Positions 21,129-33,716 of a DNA stretch of 64,000 nt are shown here, in pieces. The stretch's first letter is position 1. Each line of letters starts with the position of its first letter. Below the pieces are notes generated by a model. It did no database searches. It worked only from the letters and a program-made list of their open reading frames with translations, and was not told where the DNA came from. The position numbers were made by a program, and so were the translations under genes. Origin of the DNA: Boesenbergia rotunda (Eukaryota; Streptophyta; Magnoliopsida; Zingiberales; Zingiberaceae); contig JAGFNQ010005649.1 in the NCBI GenBank assembly GCA_024364735.1, forward strand, positions 97,065 to 161,064, in the 5' to 3' direction.

Positions 21129-22735
21129 TCAATCGCTACAGTATCCAATACCACAGGCTCTAACATGCCCCTCAAACTTGTTTTGAGGTAAGGCCTTAGT
21201 TAAAGGATCCGCTAAATTCCTTTCAGTGGGAATTTTCTCAATTTGTATATCATTCCTACTTATAATCTCTCTGATCAGATGATAGCGGCGAAGCACGTGT
21301 TTGGATCGCTGATGAGACCTTGGTTCCTTTGCTTGTGCAATAGCTCCATTGTTGTCGCAGTAAACCGGCACTGCTTCATCAATGGTTGGAACCACTCCAA
21401 GTTCGGAGACAAACTTCTTGATCCAGACTGCTTCCTTTGCTGCTTCCGAAGCAGCGATATATTCCGCTTCCGTGGTAGAATCCGCTACGGAGTCTTGTTT
21501 GGAACTCTTCCAACTTATTGCGCCTCCATTCAAAGTAAATACGTATCCAGACTGAGATTTAGAGTCATCCTTATCTATCTGAAAACTGGCATCTGTATAC
21601 CCACGTATTACCATATCTCCTTCTCCATATATTAGGAACACATCCTTAGTTCTTCTTAAGTACTTAAGGATCGTCTTGACAGCCGCCCAATGATCCATTC
21701 CTGGATCCGACTGGTATCTGCTTGTGACGCTCAGAGCATACGATACATCGGGCCTAGTACATAACATAGCATACATGATAGATCCTATCGCGGATGCATA
21801 AGGAATCTTATTCATGCAAATCCTCTCGTCTTCTGTGCGCGGACACATAGACTTTGAAAGGTTGATCCCATGCCTGATGGGAAGGTAACCTTTCTTGGAT
21901 TCCGACATGCTAAACCTTTTTAGCACTCGGTCTATATATGTAGACTGCGAAAGACCAAGCAACCGTTTTGATCTATCTCTATAGATTCTAATCCCAAGGA
22001 TATAGGTTGCTTCTCCCAGGTCTTTCATGGAGAAAGTTTTGGACAACCAAATTTTAACCGACTGTAAGACTGATATATCGTTTCCTATAAGTAATGTCAT
22101 CGACATATAATACTAGGAATACGACTGCACTCCCACTAACCTTCTTGTACACACAAGGTTCGTCAGGATTTTGTGAGAAATCAAACTCTTTGATTGTCTC
22201 ATCAAAACGGATGTTCCAGCTCCTGATGCTTGCTTCAGTCCATATATGGATCGTCGAAGCTTGCATACTTTGGTTTTATCAACCGATGTGAAACCTTCAG
22301 GTTGTATCATGTATACATCCTCAAGCAGGTTTCCATTAAGGAAAGCTGTTTTCACATCCATTTGCCATATCTCATAATCATAATGAGCTGCTATGGCTAG
22401 GAGCATCCGAATGGATTTAAGCATAGCTACTGGCGAATAGGTTTCGTCATAATCAATTCCTTGTTTCTGACGATATCCTTTTGCCACTAATCTAGCCTTA
22501 AAGGTAACAACATTACCTTCCATGTCGGTTTTCTTCTTGAAAACCCACTTGCACCCTATGGGCTTAATCCCTTCAGGTGGGTTAACCAAGTCCCATACTT
22601 GATTTTCGTACATGGAATCCATTTCCGACTTCATGGCTTCAAGCCATTTGTCCCTTTCTGAATTTTTCAGAACATCTTCATAACTGATCGGTTCGATCAC
22701 TTATGAGAACCGTATCTCTCTGGAATATGCGTGTC
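21129..22735 (-). pseudogene. Copia reverse transcriptase-RNase H, frameshifted, 5' truncated
   Basis: Transcribed from 22735 down to 21129. The first frame (22700-22210) carries the copia RT N-half (KARLVAKGYRQKQGIDY, MDVKTAFLNG, SIYGLKQAS). A one-base loss after GLKQAS moves the protein to a second frame (to about 22098) with the catalytic YVDD at 22107-22096. A two-base loss right after YVDDI moves it to a third frame, which then stays open to the stop at 21129. That frame contains the RNase H part: GYTDASF, TTEAEYIAASEA, YCDNNGA and the ending NLADPLTKAL. The enzyme would copy RNA to DNA and degrade the RNA strand in virus-like particles. Truncation at 22736 removes the link to integrase. 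Clade within copia is not certain. Confidence 0.9.
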
Positions 22736-22736
22736 N
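22736..22736. other. Ambiguous base at a head-to-head copia junction
   Basis: A single N separates minus-strand copia RT sequence from a plus-strand copia LTR fragment of the same family. It may be an assembly join rather than a natural junction. Confidence 0.7.
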
Positions 22737-23197
22737 CGAAGCCTCTGGCCAGAGCATGACATGTTCAGAGTATAAATCTCTTAAATACATGAGAGTAATT
22801 AGAATCCGTAGATCAGAAAAAGTTACTTGGGCTAGGTGTGACGTAGTCAGCCTAGTGGGGACTGACACACATAGACCATGTCCTGAACCAAGTGGGTATA
22901 AGATGATGATGGGAATGGGGCAAGATTCATTATAGCTGCTGAAGGGTTTCAGAATTGTTTCTGAGGTCAACCGTTGATCTTTCGATTAATTGAGGATCAT
23001 GATGTACTACTAGGTGTCACTCATGATCGTTCTATGATTGATTAATTATAGACGACCAACATAAATCGAAAGCCTATTTAGTCACACGCACTACGAGTAA
23101 TCCGAGGGATTTAAAATGAGTTGAAAATTGGATTTTCCAATCAAGTGAGATTAAGTTTGGTTGAGCCAAACGATAAGTCGAATCTGAATTTTTCATA
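22737..23197 (+). repeat. Copia 5' LTR, first surviving part
   Basis: Inverted-repeat match to 20060-20460 of the minus-strand copia LTR (shared words GCCTCTGGCCAGAGCAT and CACACGCACTACGAGTAATC). Ends at the TCATA target copy of the gypsy insertion (23193-23197). Confidence 0.85.
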
Positions 23198-23499
23198 TAT
23201 AACGCCCTAAATTTTTGGGCTTGCTTTCGATTATAAAAAGGACACAAAAATGTCGATATATGTTATCAGATTGTATGACATTTATTTCATAAATGAATAA
23301 AATTATAATTTTTGTGATTTCATGATTAAATGTTGTGCGATTTCATTAGAAAGAATTAGGAATATGTAATTTGCATAAATTAGAATATTTGTTTGCATGA
23401 AGTAGAATATATGATTTCATAATATGTGATTTGAGAATATGAGAGTGAGTTGGGCTAATGGGCTTTGCAAAAGTGAAAACCAAAGAGGAGCAAAAATAT

Positions 23500-23585
23500 G
23501 CTCTTGCCGAGGATCGAACCTTGGAACTCTTGGTAAGCAAAGCCTTGAAAAGCAAACGAAGTAACCAATTCACCCAGCAGGGGAG
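23500..23585 (-). other. Antisense tRNA-like module in LTR (Tekay 5' LTR)
   Basis: On the minus strand, box A-like TGGGTGAATTGG and box B-like GGTTCGATCC occur in tRNA order. No full cloverleaf; not a functional tRNA call. Equivalent modules are at 30830-30908, 31791-31861, 37676-37743 (minus) and 47320-47398, 59405-59475 (plus, in minus-strand LTRs). Confidence 0.5.
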
Positions 23586-23713
23586 TGCTGAGAGGAAGGA
23601 AGGGAAATTCTTGTTAAGGGTTAGGGAATGTGAAAGGGTAGAGGAAGAGGCTCTTGATGAGAATCCCCTTAGTGAAGAGACACTTGGAGAAGAGGCACCT
23701 TGCCTTCCCTTAG

Positions 23714-23720
23714 TATAAAT
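23714..23720 (+). promoter_or_regulatory. TATA box of the Tekay-like 5' LTR
   Basis: TTAGTATAAATAAGAGG. The corresponding 30 bp, including the box, are missing in the 3' LTR (junction near 31032). Confidence 0.6.
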
Positions 23721-25825
23721 AAGAGGGAATGCTAAGGGGCTAACCATCATTGTTGCAAACCCCTCACTCACTCTCCCTCTTCAATTACTGAAATTCAAAC
23801 TCCTCTCCCTCCTTGAGATTTCCGAAAATCCAAGGGAAGGGTTTCATCCCAAGGGACACTCCCAAGACCCCATTGAGGTTTGAATCTCTTGCAAGGCAAG
23901 AAGAAGTCAAGGACTTCAAGAGCAAGGACAAGCACATCCCCTCCGAACTAAGGGTATACCTTAAGGATATTTAGCGAAAGAGATAAGTGCCCCCTCACCT
24001 ATAGCATAATTGCTCTTGAATCGATTACATGACTCACATGATGCCCTTTACATGTCTCTATATGTTTCGGCCATCACCCTAACCAAGGGTTAGGGTAGGC
24101 CACATGCTTTCCTATGCTTAATGATGATGTTTGCATGAATGTATTATATTGTGTGTGAGTAAAGAAGGCTAGGAGGGAGGGGAATCCCCTTCTAACCATT
24201 CGGCCTACCCTACCCTAGGGTTAGGTTCTTAAGCTTAACTTCATGCTATGCACCCTAATGAATCTCTATGATATCACATGTGTTGTATGAATGTTCATGA
24301 GGCTATGTGGCTAAAAACCCCAAAGTACTCAACCCTACATGTTCGGCCAAAGGGCCCTATACTTGGGATTGGATTAAGTCAAATAAATACCATGCATGAT
24401 AATGATCTTGTGTAAGATATGACATGCTTGTGTGATTCTTGATATGTTGATTGGATTGCATGCTAGCCCAATTACAACTTTCGGCCAAGAGAGAACTCTT
24501 GGACCCTAGCCTTGGTTGCTCCCATGAAATGCATGTTTTATACTATGCTAGTTATCATGATTATGAATGCAAACATATGCATAAGAATGAGCCCTTTAGG
24601 GCATAAATGAAGAAGGCTTAGGGCCTAAAGAATGCTTCCCTAGAAGGTTGGGACTAAGAGCATACTTTATGAAAATGAAGAACATGATAACTATTTTATT
24701 TTATAATGGATTGTACTATAGACTCTTAAAGCGAGTCAAATGATTATGATACTAGGCTGAAGGACTTTTGAGAAGGTCTAGTAAACCCTAGTGGTTCGGG
24801 ATTAGCAACCTCGTTCCTATTCAGGGGCGCGCGCAAAACATGAAGTACAAGCCGGGCCCTAATGATTATGCTATGTTCAAGTATTATGTTTATATGTTTT
24901 CAAAAGAACCTTCCTATGAAGTTAGATGTTTAACATGCTTAAATGCTTACCATGCTTGAATGTGATATATTCTCTTACCTTTTCATGATATCCGATTTTG
25001 TGAGTAGGACAGGGTCTTACTAAGCTATTGCTTATCGTTTAGTGTTTCCCCTTATGCTACAGATAAAGGACGCTAAACTATGGAGGCTGCGGGAGAAGGG
25101 CAAGTGTGTGTGTGATAGTGCTGGTGGATAAAAAGGATCTTGTTCTTAGTTGTTTCAAGTTTTGGAACTTGTCATGTTAAACCCATGTTATGCTCTTTTT
25201 ATATACATGCTATGTTTGAAGATGAATACTTGGTTTTTGATACCCTATGACTCGCTATTGCACTCTTATATTCTAAAACTGTTTATTAACTGCACTTCTG
25301 CTAGGAGACATGTTTTGAATATGTTTTTTTTCTTTTCCCTCACCAAGTCATGATATCTCACCTTAGAAAATCTACATTGATATACTATGTTCTATGCCTT
25401 GTATTCATTATACTCTATCATACCTAAATTATGCTTCATTACGCTCTTGCCTAATTCATCCATGCACATAGCTTAGGTGGAATTGCTTACCCATCTTGTG
25501 GTTACCTACCATGTTAGAGACACTTATACATCTTATGCCATCATGAATCTTGTTTCTAAATCTGGTATAAAACCTCCCGATTAAGATGCGCATGCTTAGA
25601 ATAATGTTACACATGATTTAATACTTGATGTCCATGCTTGGTTGAGTGTTCTGAAAAATAATTATGCTTCCGCTACATGAACCTTGCATGCTTTAATGTT
25701 ACATGTGCCCATGCATAGATTAGATTGAAAAAATATATATATATGAATGCATGCGTGTAGTTGTAATGTATGAAAGTAAAGTAGCGCCGCCGAATTCCTA
25801 GGGGATTAAGGGCGGGCATTACAAG

Positions 25826-25838
25826 TTGGTATCAGAGC
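25826..25838 (+). promoter_or_regulatory. Primer-binding site, tRNA-iMet type (gypsy)
   Basis: TTGGTATCAGAGC two bases after the LTR end. Confidence 0.9.
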
Positions 25839-26007
25839 AAGTCTACCTCACCACTATCACACTCATCAAGCCCTCATCCTGCCGCTTCCAAGTAAGAACT
25901 CTAAACCCACTGTTTCCTTTATGCATGATAGTATGTGCTACTCCTAGTTATTTATGCATGGAGGTAGGAATAACTATTACCTAATACTAGTCTCATTTCT
26001 TATGAAG

Positions 26008-27177
26008 ATGGCTAGAAGACGTAGTACCCGTCTTAACGGGACTGCCCCTCCACCACTTAACGAGACAACACCACCACTCAACGAGACAGTACCCCCACCA
26101 AATCTGGCACATGATGTAACCGAACTACAACGCCAGATCGCGGAGCAACAACTGATCATCACTAACCTAATGAATCAGCAGGGGAACCCTACCACTCCAC
26201 CACCAGTGAACCAAACGATTATCCCAGTCGCAAACCCGGTTACGCCAGCACCCCTGGCAGCCCCTGTCACGGTAGCCCGACCAGAGGCTTACCTAATCCA
26301 ATGGCAGAGGTTGAAACCGGAAAGTTTCTCCGATGCTAGTGAACCCTGGGACGCGCAGGCCTGGTTCAAAACAGTGGAAAGCACCATGGAATTGCTCGAC
26401 TGGCCCGAGCATGAGAAGATCAAATGCGCATCATTCTGCCTTTCTGGAGATGCGCGTATGTGGTGGGAAAGAATAAAGACCAAACGCCAAGTGAACCAGA
26501 TGACATGGAAGGACTTCGAATCGGAATTCTTCGAAGAGTTCTTCCACATGCGGGTCACCAACCGGCATTTCGACGAGTTCACCGAGTTCCGACAAGGTGA
26601 GCTATCAGTCAGCGAGGCAATGAAGAAATTCAACAGACTAGCCCGCCTCTGCCCGGAGCTAGTCAGCACTGAGAAAGAAAAAGTCAGACTTATGCTGAAG
26701 ATGCTGTGGCCTGAAATTGCCCTGAATGCGGCCGACGGAGTCAACCGCCCACAAACCGCCGAAGAGCTGTTCAGCAGTGCTCTGATTGCCGAGCACTACC
26801 TGAACAACATCAACCAGCAAAAGAAGGTGCTGACTGAAAACAAGAGCCAAACCCAAGCCGGAGGTCAGAGGCCTCAGAATAACGGTTGGAAGGGGAACCA
26901 CAATGGCAAGAGAAAGAACGACTCAAAAAGTGGTCCCGCCAGCAAGCAACCCAAGTTCGACCCGTGTGCTACATGCGGAAGGCTGCACCCAGGAGCTTGC
27001 CGCCAGGGGACAGGCAAGTGTTACAACTGCGGACGGGTAGGGAACAAGGCCCAAGATTGCCGCGCCAAAAAGCAAGCACCTCCCCAACCGCAAGTACCAC
27101 CGGTTGCGACGAATGCAAGGGTTTTCTCATTATCCAAGGAAGACGTGGCGAATGCATCAAACGTAGTCACAGGTTAG
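26008..27177 (+). CDS. Tekay-like gag
   Basis: Start chosen at MARRRSTRLNG; an in-frame ATG at 25954 gives 18 extra residues. A Pro-rich N-terminus is followed by the retrotransposon gag/capsid domain (about residues 95-265: FSDASEPWDAQAWF, ARMWWERIK, EFFEEFFHMRV, EFTEFRQGELSV), then a basic linker and a nucleocapsid with CYNCGRVGNKAQDC. The knuckle has Asn where CX2CX4HX4C needs His. TAG at 27175-27177 separates gag from the in-frame protease. In related elements gag-pol is usually one frame, so I read this as a mutation rather than a natural stop. Confidence 0.88.
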   Translation: MARRRSTRLNGTAPPPLNETTPPLNETVPPPNLAHDVTELQRQIAEQQLIITNLMNQQGNPTTPPPVNQTIIPVANPVTPAPLAAPVTVARPEAYLIQWQRLKPESFSDASEPWDAQAWFKTVESTMELLDWPEHEKIKCASFCLSGDARMWWERIKTKRQVNQMTWKDFESEFFEEFFHMRVTNRHFDEFTEFRQGELSVSEAMKKFNRLARLCPELVSTEKEKVRLMLKMLWPEIALNAADGVNRPQTAEELFSSALIAEHYLNNINQQKKVLTENKSQTQAGGQRPQNNGWKGNHNGKRKNDSKSGPASKQPKFDPCATCGRLHPGACRQGTGKCYNCGRVGNKAQDCRAKKQAPPQPQVPPVATNARVFSLSKEDVANASNVVTG

Positions 27178-30100
27178 ATACTCATTTACAGTCGGTATGC
27201 TACTGCTTTATTTGACACTGGAGCTACGCATTCGTTCATTTCTATGCCATTTACTGCAAAGTTAGATATACCCCCTCAAGTTATAAACTGCAAGTTTCTT
27301 ACAACCCTACCCTCGGGAGATATTATACCATCTACCCATATGATGCGGGCCGCACCAATCAGGATCGCCGGAAGGGAACTCTATATCGATCTGATAGTGC
27401 TGGACATGCAAGACTATGACATTATATTGGGCATGGATTTTCTAAGTAAATACGACGCTTCAATCGAGTGCCGTAAAAGAAAGATAGTCTTCCAACCAGA
27501 GGCAGACACTATGTTTGAATTTATTGGAGAGCCAAGAAAAGAAGCCAGGAAATTCTTATCGGCTCTCAAAGCTCAGCAGATGTTAAGCAAGGGATGCACT
27601 GGGTTTCTAGCACATGTGGTCAATGCAAGCCAAGAAAAGGACCAGAGGCTAGAAGATGTCAGAGTTGTATGCAACTACCGAGAAGTCTTCCCCGATGAAC
27701 TACCAGGGCTAGCCCATGATAGGGAAATCGAATTTGAGATCGAATTGATACCGGGTACAAATCCGATCTCCAAGGCACCTTACCGAATGGCGCCAGCTGA
27801 GTTAAAAGAACTCCAAGGACAACTACAGGAGCTACTCGACAAAGGACTGATTCGCCCTAGTCACTCTCCATGGGGAGCTCCCATGCTGTTCGTGAAAAAG
27901 AAGGATGAGTCGATGCGAATGTATATCGACTATCGGGCGCTGAACAACGTAACTATCAAGAACAGGTACCCCCTTCCAAGGATCGATGACCTATTCGATC
28001 AATTGAAAGGAGCTACCGTCTTCTCCAAGATTGACCTTAGATCTGGTTATCATCAAGTCAAAGTGAAACCAGATGATATACCGAAGACGGCCTTCCGAAC
28101 GAGATACGGACATTATGAGTTCGTAGTTATGCCATTCGGAGTAACCAACGCTCCGGCTATGTTTATGGACCTGATGAATCAGGTATTCTCGGCATTTCTC
28201 GACAAGTTCGTAATCGTCTTTATCGACGATATTCGTATCTACTCAAGAACCCCAGAAGAGCATGCCGAACATCTGAAGGCGGTATTGCAAATTCTTCGAG
28301 AAAAGTAGCTATATGCCAAGTTCTCCAAATGTGACTTCTGGCTCGACCAAGTGTCGTTTCTAGGTCACATCATCTCCAAGGAAGGAGTAATGGTGGACCC
28401 GATCAAGATCGAAGCTGTAAGTAACTGGAGCAGACCAAAGAATGCAAGTGACATCAGGAGCTTTCTCGGTCTGGCCGGCTACTACCGAAAATTTGTTGAG
28501 GATTTCTCACGAATCGCAGCCCCTATGACTGTTCTCACCAGGAAGAACAAGAAGTTTATATGGACGGAGGACTACGAAAAGAGATTCCTGGAATTAAAAA
28601 GGAGACTGACTAGTGCTCCTATCCTTATTCTTCCAGAAAGCAACCAAGGCTTCGATATGTACAGCGACGCTTCCAAACTGGGACTAGGCGCAGTACTTAT
28701 GCAGAATGGTAAAGTAGTTACCTATGCCTCTAGGCAACTCAAGGAGCATGAAAAGAATTATCCTACCCATGACTTAGAACTGGCTGCAGTGGTCTTTGCG
28801 CTCAAGATATGGAGGCATTACTTATATGGAGCGCAGTGTAAGATCTATACAGACCACCAAAGTCTCAAATATTTCTTCACGCAAAAAGACCTCAATATGC
28901 GACAACGCCGATGGCTTGAGCTAGTTAAAGATTATGACTGCGAAATATTCTATCATCCTGGAAAAGCAAACAGAGTGGCAGATGCTCTCAGCAGGAAGAC
29001 CTGTGCTACTCTGTTATCCTTATCGGACGGCTCTCTTCCGTGTCGATAGCACCTACGCTATTCGACGACATCCTGAAGAAGCAAAATGGTGATCTAGGCC
29101 TTCAGAAGATCAAACAGGAAATTCTTGAAGGCAAAGGCGAGGGTTTTCATATCGCCGAAAATAGAATATTATACCTTAGGGATCGACTCTGTATCCCTAA
29201 TGATCCGGAGCTACGAAAGATGATTCTAGAAGAAGCTCACTCGACCCCTTATGCGATGCATCCCGGATCCACCAAAATGTACCAAGACCTGAAGACAAGA
29301 TTTTGGTGGTCCGGTATGAAACGTGATGTAGCTCAGTATGTCAGTACCTGCCTGACCTGCCAGCAAGTCAAAGCAGAACACCAGAGGCCTGGAGGAGTTC
29401 TGCAACCGATCCAAATCCCAGAGTGGAAATGGGAAGATATTTCTATGGATTTTATCTCGGGTCTTCCCAGGACTACAAATGGATATGACGCTATTTGGGT
29501 TATCGTCGACAGATTGACAAAATCAGCCCACTTCTTGGCAATCAAGATGACTTATTCTATTGAGCAGCTGGCTCAATTATATGCCAAGGAGATTATCAGA
29601 CTACATGGAGTTCCGAATACCATCATTTCAGATAGGATGGTCGCTTCACTTCGCATTTCTGGGAGTGCGTACAGAAGGCTCTTGGCACAAAGCTGCAATT
29701 CAGCACAGCTTTTCATCCACAGACTGATGGACAGACTGAGCGGGTGAACCACGTGCTCGAAGATATGCTATGAGCTTGTGCCCTGGATTTCAAAGGGAGC
29801 TGGTGCCGATATCTGTGCTTGGCAGAATTCGCCTACAATAACAGCTACCAAGCTACTATCGGGATGGCACCGTATGAGGCTTTATATGGACGGAGATGTA
29901 GATCTCCAATCTGTTGGTTTGACGGTGGCGAAAAGAAAGAAATGGGACTCCGGATTGATTTTATTGACGACACCACCCGGGCTATACAGAATATTCGCCA
30001 AAGAATTGAGACTGCTCAGAGCCGGCAGAAGAGCTATGCGGATAAGCGACGTAGGCTGCTGGAATTCCAAGTTGGGGACCTTGTATTCCTTAAAGTGGCT

Positions 30101-30487
30101 CCTATGAAAGGAGTTATGAGATTTGGAAAGAAGGGAAAACTGAGTCCGCGATATGTAGGACCGTACAAGATCCTAAAGAGAGTAGGCCAGGTATCTTACG
30201 AGCTGGAGCTACCGTGGGAGATGTCAGCTATTCACAGCGTGTTCCATGTCTGGCTGCTCAAGAAGTGCACTCCTGACCCAGACCAGGTGATCGAACCACA
30301 AACGGTCCAGATCCAGGAGGACCTAAGTTATGAAAGTCGGCCCATTCAGATATTGGACCGAGAAGTTAAGAAGCTAAGAAACAAAAAGGTGCCCTTAGTA
30401 AAGGACCTGTAGCAAAGTCAACGGTTCGAGGAGGCCACCTGGGAACGCGAAAATGAAATGAAATGCAAGTACCCAGAATTGTTTTAG
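27178..30487 (+). pseudogene. Tekay-like pol: protease, RT, RNase H, integrase, chromodomain-like tail
   Basis: In order: aspartic protease (FDTGATHSFIS near 27215), RT (IDYRALNNVTIKNRYPLPRI, FSKIDLRSGYHQVK, MPFGVTNAP, active-site FIDD near 28219), RNase H (YSDASKLGLGAVL, TDHQSLKYF, HPGKANRVADALSRK to about 29000), integrase (HHCC zinc domain near 29235-29370, core Asp in SMDFISGLP), and a GPY/F-type end with SPRYVGPYKILKRVG. The tail RPIQILDREVKKLRNK...EEATWE resembles the Tekay chromodomain that targets heterochromatin. Lesions: TAG 28306-28308, frameshift near 29045, one-base loss near 29637 just after SDR in the core, TGA 29771-29773, TAG 30410-30412. The element is not autonomous. Confidence 0.92.
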
Positions 30488-30507
30488 TTCGAGGACGAAC
30501 TTTCTAT

Positions 30508-30520
30508 AAGGTGTAGGGGA
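30508..30520 (+). promoter_or_regulatory. Polypurine tract of the Tekay-like element
   Basis: AAGGTGTAGGGGA one base before the 3' LTR. Confidence 0.75.
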
Positions 30521-32269
30521 CTGTAACGCCCCAAATTTTTGGGCTTGCTTTCGATTATAAAAAGGGCACAAAAATGTCAATATATATTATCAGATTATAT
30601 GACATTTATTTCATAAATGAATAAAATTATAATTTTTGTGATTTCATGATTAAATGTTATGTGATTTCATTAGAAAGGATTAGGAATATGTAATTTGCAT
30701 AAATTAGAATATGTGATTGCATGAAGTAGAATATATGATTTCATAATATGTGATTTGAGAATATGAGAGTGAATTGGGCTAATGGGCTTTGCAAAAGTGA
30801 AAACCAAAGAGGAGCAAAAATATGCTCTTGCCGAGGATCGAACCTTAGAACTCTTGGTAAGCAAAGCCTTGAGAAAAGCAAACGAAGTAACCAATTCACC
30901 CAGCAGGGGAGTGCTAAGAGGAAGGAAGGGAAATTCTTGTTAAGGGTTAGGGAATGTGAAAGGGTAGAGGAAGAGGCTCTTGATGAGAAACCCCTTAGTG
31001 AAGAGACACTTGGAGAAGAGGCACCTAGGAATGCTAAGGGGCTAACCATCATTGTTGCAAACCCCTCACTCACTCTCCCTCTTCAATTACCGAAATCCAA
31101 ACTCCTCTCCCTCCATGAGATTTCCGAAAATCCAAGGGAAGGGTTTCATCCCAAGGGACACTCCCAAGACCCCATTGAAGGTTTGAATCTCTTGCAAGAT
31201 AAGAAGAAGTCAAGGGCCTCAAGAGCAAGGACAAGCACATCCCCTCCGAACTAAGGGTATACCTTAAGGATATTTAGCGAAAGAGGTAAGTGCCCCCTCA
31301 CCTGTAGCATAATTACTCTTGAATCGATTACATGACTCACATGATGCCCTCTACATGTCTCTACATGTTTCGGCCATCACCCTAACCAAGGGTTAGGGTA
31401 GGCCACATGCTTTCCTATGCTTAATGATGATGTTTGCATGAATGTATTGTAACGACCCAGAAAATTCTCTTAATATTTTCTTAAAATATTGAGCATGTCT
31501 AGATAATTTTCCGAGGGGCCCAGAAATAATTATGTCAAATTGGGCATAGAAATCAATGTTTTCTCATTTAAATTGAGAAAAACTAGGTACTAATGAGCTT
31601 TAAAAGGGCTCCAAAAGTGGGTATTAATTAGGTAAAATTAATATAAATTAGGTAAAATTAATATAAATATAAAAGAATTTTATTTAGGAATATTGGCATA
31701 ATTATGGGTGATTTTAGGGGGGGATTTTCAGAATTTAAGAAAATAAAAAAAATAAATGAAATGAAAATCAAAATAAAAAAATAAATGTGCATGAGCCAAG
31801 GATTGAACCTTGGACCTCTTGTACAACCAAGAATGCTTTAACCAATTCACCTAGCAAGGAATTCTTACGAGTAATTGAAGTGGAGGATGGTTAAGAGGTA
31901 AAAGGAGGTGAAGGGTCATGGAGAGGCTCTTCATTTGCCTCCTTGATGGGTTATAATGAGAGGAGTTTTGGGAGTTACTTCTTCTCTCAATCAATTGCAT
32001 TCCCTCTCCTCTTCATTCCTCATTCTTGCCGAGCACCAAAGGGAGGAATTCCTTGGGGAAAACTTCACAAGAGGTCTCATCTCTCAAAGATCTAAAGTTC
32101 CTACAATGTGACAAGGACTAGTTGTGGTCAAGAGATACCAAGTCCTCTTCTTTCTCCTATTTCAAGGTTCGAAAAAAAAATCAAGAAATCTAAGGTAAGA
32201 CTCCCTCACCTGTGGTATAATAGTTATCTATGATTTCCATGATTTTTAGTATGATATATGGGGTAGTTT

Positions 32270-33180
32270 TTGGATGTGATGTTGAAAGGAAAGAAAAACC
32301 AAGGTCCTTAAGTTTATGGATTTCGGCCAGCATGATTTAAAAGCCTATAAATATGCTAAAAAATCTTGATAATGTTGTTTAATGTTCCCTTACGATGTTT
32401 AGTAAGTGGATATAATTTTTGGGAATTTTTGGAGTACCCTAGGACACTCTAGGGTTTTGGCCAACATGAAAGGGACAAAACCAAGGTCCCTATGTATATG
32501 GGTTTCGGCCACCATGATTTAAATGTCTATAAATATGTTAAAAATCATGATAATGTTATTTGATGTTCCCTAATGATGTGTAGAGGTTAAGTATAATTTT
32601 TGGGAATTTTTGGAGTACCCTAGGACACTCTAGGGTTTCGGCCAACAGGAAAGGAACAAAACCAAGGTCCCTATGTTTATGGGTTTCGGCCACCATGATT
32701 TAAATGTCTATAAATATGTTAAAAATCATGATAATGTTATTTTATGTTCCCTTATGATGTGTAGAGGTTAAGTATAATTTTTGGAAATTTTTGGAGTACC
32801 CTAGGACACTCTAGGGATTCGGCCAACAGGAAAGGAACAAAACCAAGGTCCCTATGTTTATGGGTTTCGGCCACCATGATTTAAATGTCTATAAATATGT
32901 TAAAAATCATGATAATGTTATTTGATGTTCCCTTATGATGTTTAGAAGTTAAGTATAATTTTTGGGAATTTTTGGAGTACCCTAGGACACTCTAGGGTTT
33001 CGGCCAACATGAAAGGGACAAAACCAAGGTCCCTATGTTTATGGGTTTCGGCCACCATGATTTTAAAGGTCTATAATTATGCTAAAAATCATGATCATGT
33101 TATTTAATGTTCCCTTATGATGTTTAAAAGTTAAGTATAAATTTTGGGAATTTTTGGAGCATCCTAGAGGCCCATATGGT
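32270..33180 (+). repeat. 180-bp tandem array inside solo LTR
   Basis: The motif GTATAATTTTTGGGAATTTT recurs at intervals of 180 bp (about 32408, 32590, 32770, 32950, 33133). Each unit carries two TTTCGGCCA words and a CCTAGGACAC(T)CTAGGGTTT block. Confidence 0.88.
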
Positions 33181-33501
33181 TCGGCCAACCCCAAGGACCC
33201 AAGGGTAAGGGTTGAGTCTTTAACTTCAAGCATATGTTTATGTGGTGCCATGATATAAGGATGAAGGATGGTGATTATGTGAATTTTCACATGGCCTTGG
33301 GACTCCACAAGTTTTGACCAATAAGGGTTAATAGGATAGAAGTTAAGATTTATTTCAAGTAAGGGTCCCAATGGCCCTATGGTAAGATGTGATTTATGTC
33401 TATGAATGATATGCCATGTTATGAATGATATGCCATGTTTACGAATGATATGCAATGTTTATGAATGATATGCCATGGTTATGCATGATAAGTATCTTAT
33501 G

Positions 33502-33716
33502 TTTATGTTCATGATAAGAATGATGCCATGATAAGTATGTTACGTTTATGTTCATGATAAGAATGATGCCATGATAAGTATGTTACGTTTATGTTCATGA
33601 TAAGAATGATGTCACGACAAGTATGTTATGTCTATGTTCATGATAAGAAGGATGCCATGATAAATATGTTATGATCATGTTCATGATAAGAATGATGCCA
33701 TGATAAGTATGCTATG
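33502..33716 (+). repeat. 43-bp tandem repeat, about 5 copies
   Basis: TTTATGTTCATGATAAGAAT begins near 33502, 33545, 33588, 33631 and 33674, with growing divergence. Confidence 0.8.

Larger units (their letters stand above)
9548..22735 (-). mobile_element. Ty1/copia retrotransposon remnant, minus strand (3' LTR + RT-RNase H), split by a nested element
   Basis: Reading on the minus strand: reverse transcriptase-RNase H (22735 to 21129), polypurine tract, then an LTR that starts TGTTAGTGATATGAG at 21108 and ends ...CCCAACA at 9548. The LTR is interrupted at 9878/9879 by the element 9879-19014; rejoining gives an LTR of about 2.4 kb. The part upstream of RT (gag, protease, integrase, 5' LTR) is missing, cut off at the ambiguous base 22736. 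A same-family copy on the plus strand starts right there. The element is degenerate. Confidence 0.85.
23198..25823 (+). repeat. 5' LTR of the Tekay-like element
   Basis: Starts TATAACGCCCTAAATTTTTG (TG to TA) and ends GGGCGGGCATTACA. Inside: an antisense tRNA-like module (23500-23585), a TATA box (23714-23720), the GCGCGC/GTACAAGCCGGG module (24786-24862) and the intron-like segment starting GTGAGTAGG and ending CAG (25000-25062). TATAAATAAG is present here but deleted in the 3' LTR. The LTR start and end are inverted repeats of about 10 bp (TGTAACGCCC form in the 3' copy). Confidence 0.92.

Noticed and set aside
23500..23585. True tRNA gene
   Set aside because: Box A and B words are present but there is no paired acceptor stem or convincing anticodon arm; listed only as tRNA-like.
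33502..33716. CRISPR array (regular 43-bp repeats)
   Set aside because: Head-to-tail tandem repeats without unique spacers, in plant nuclear DNA.
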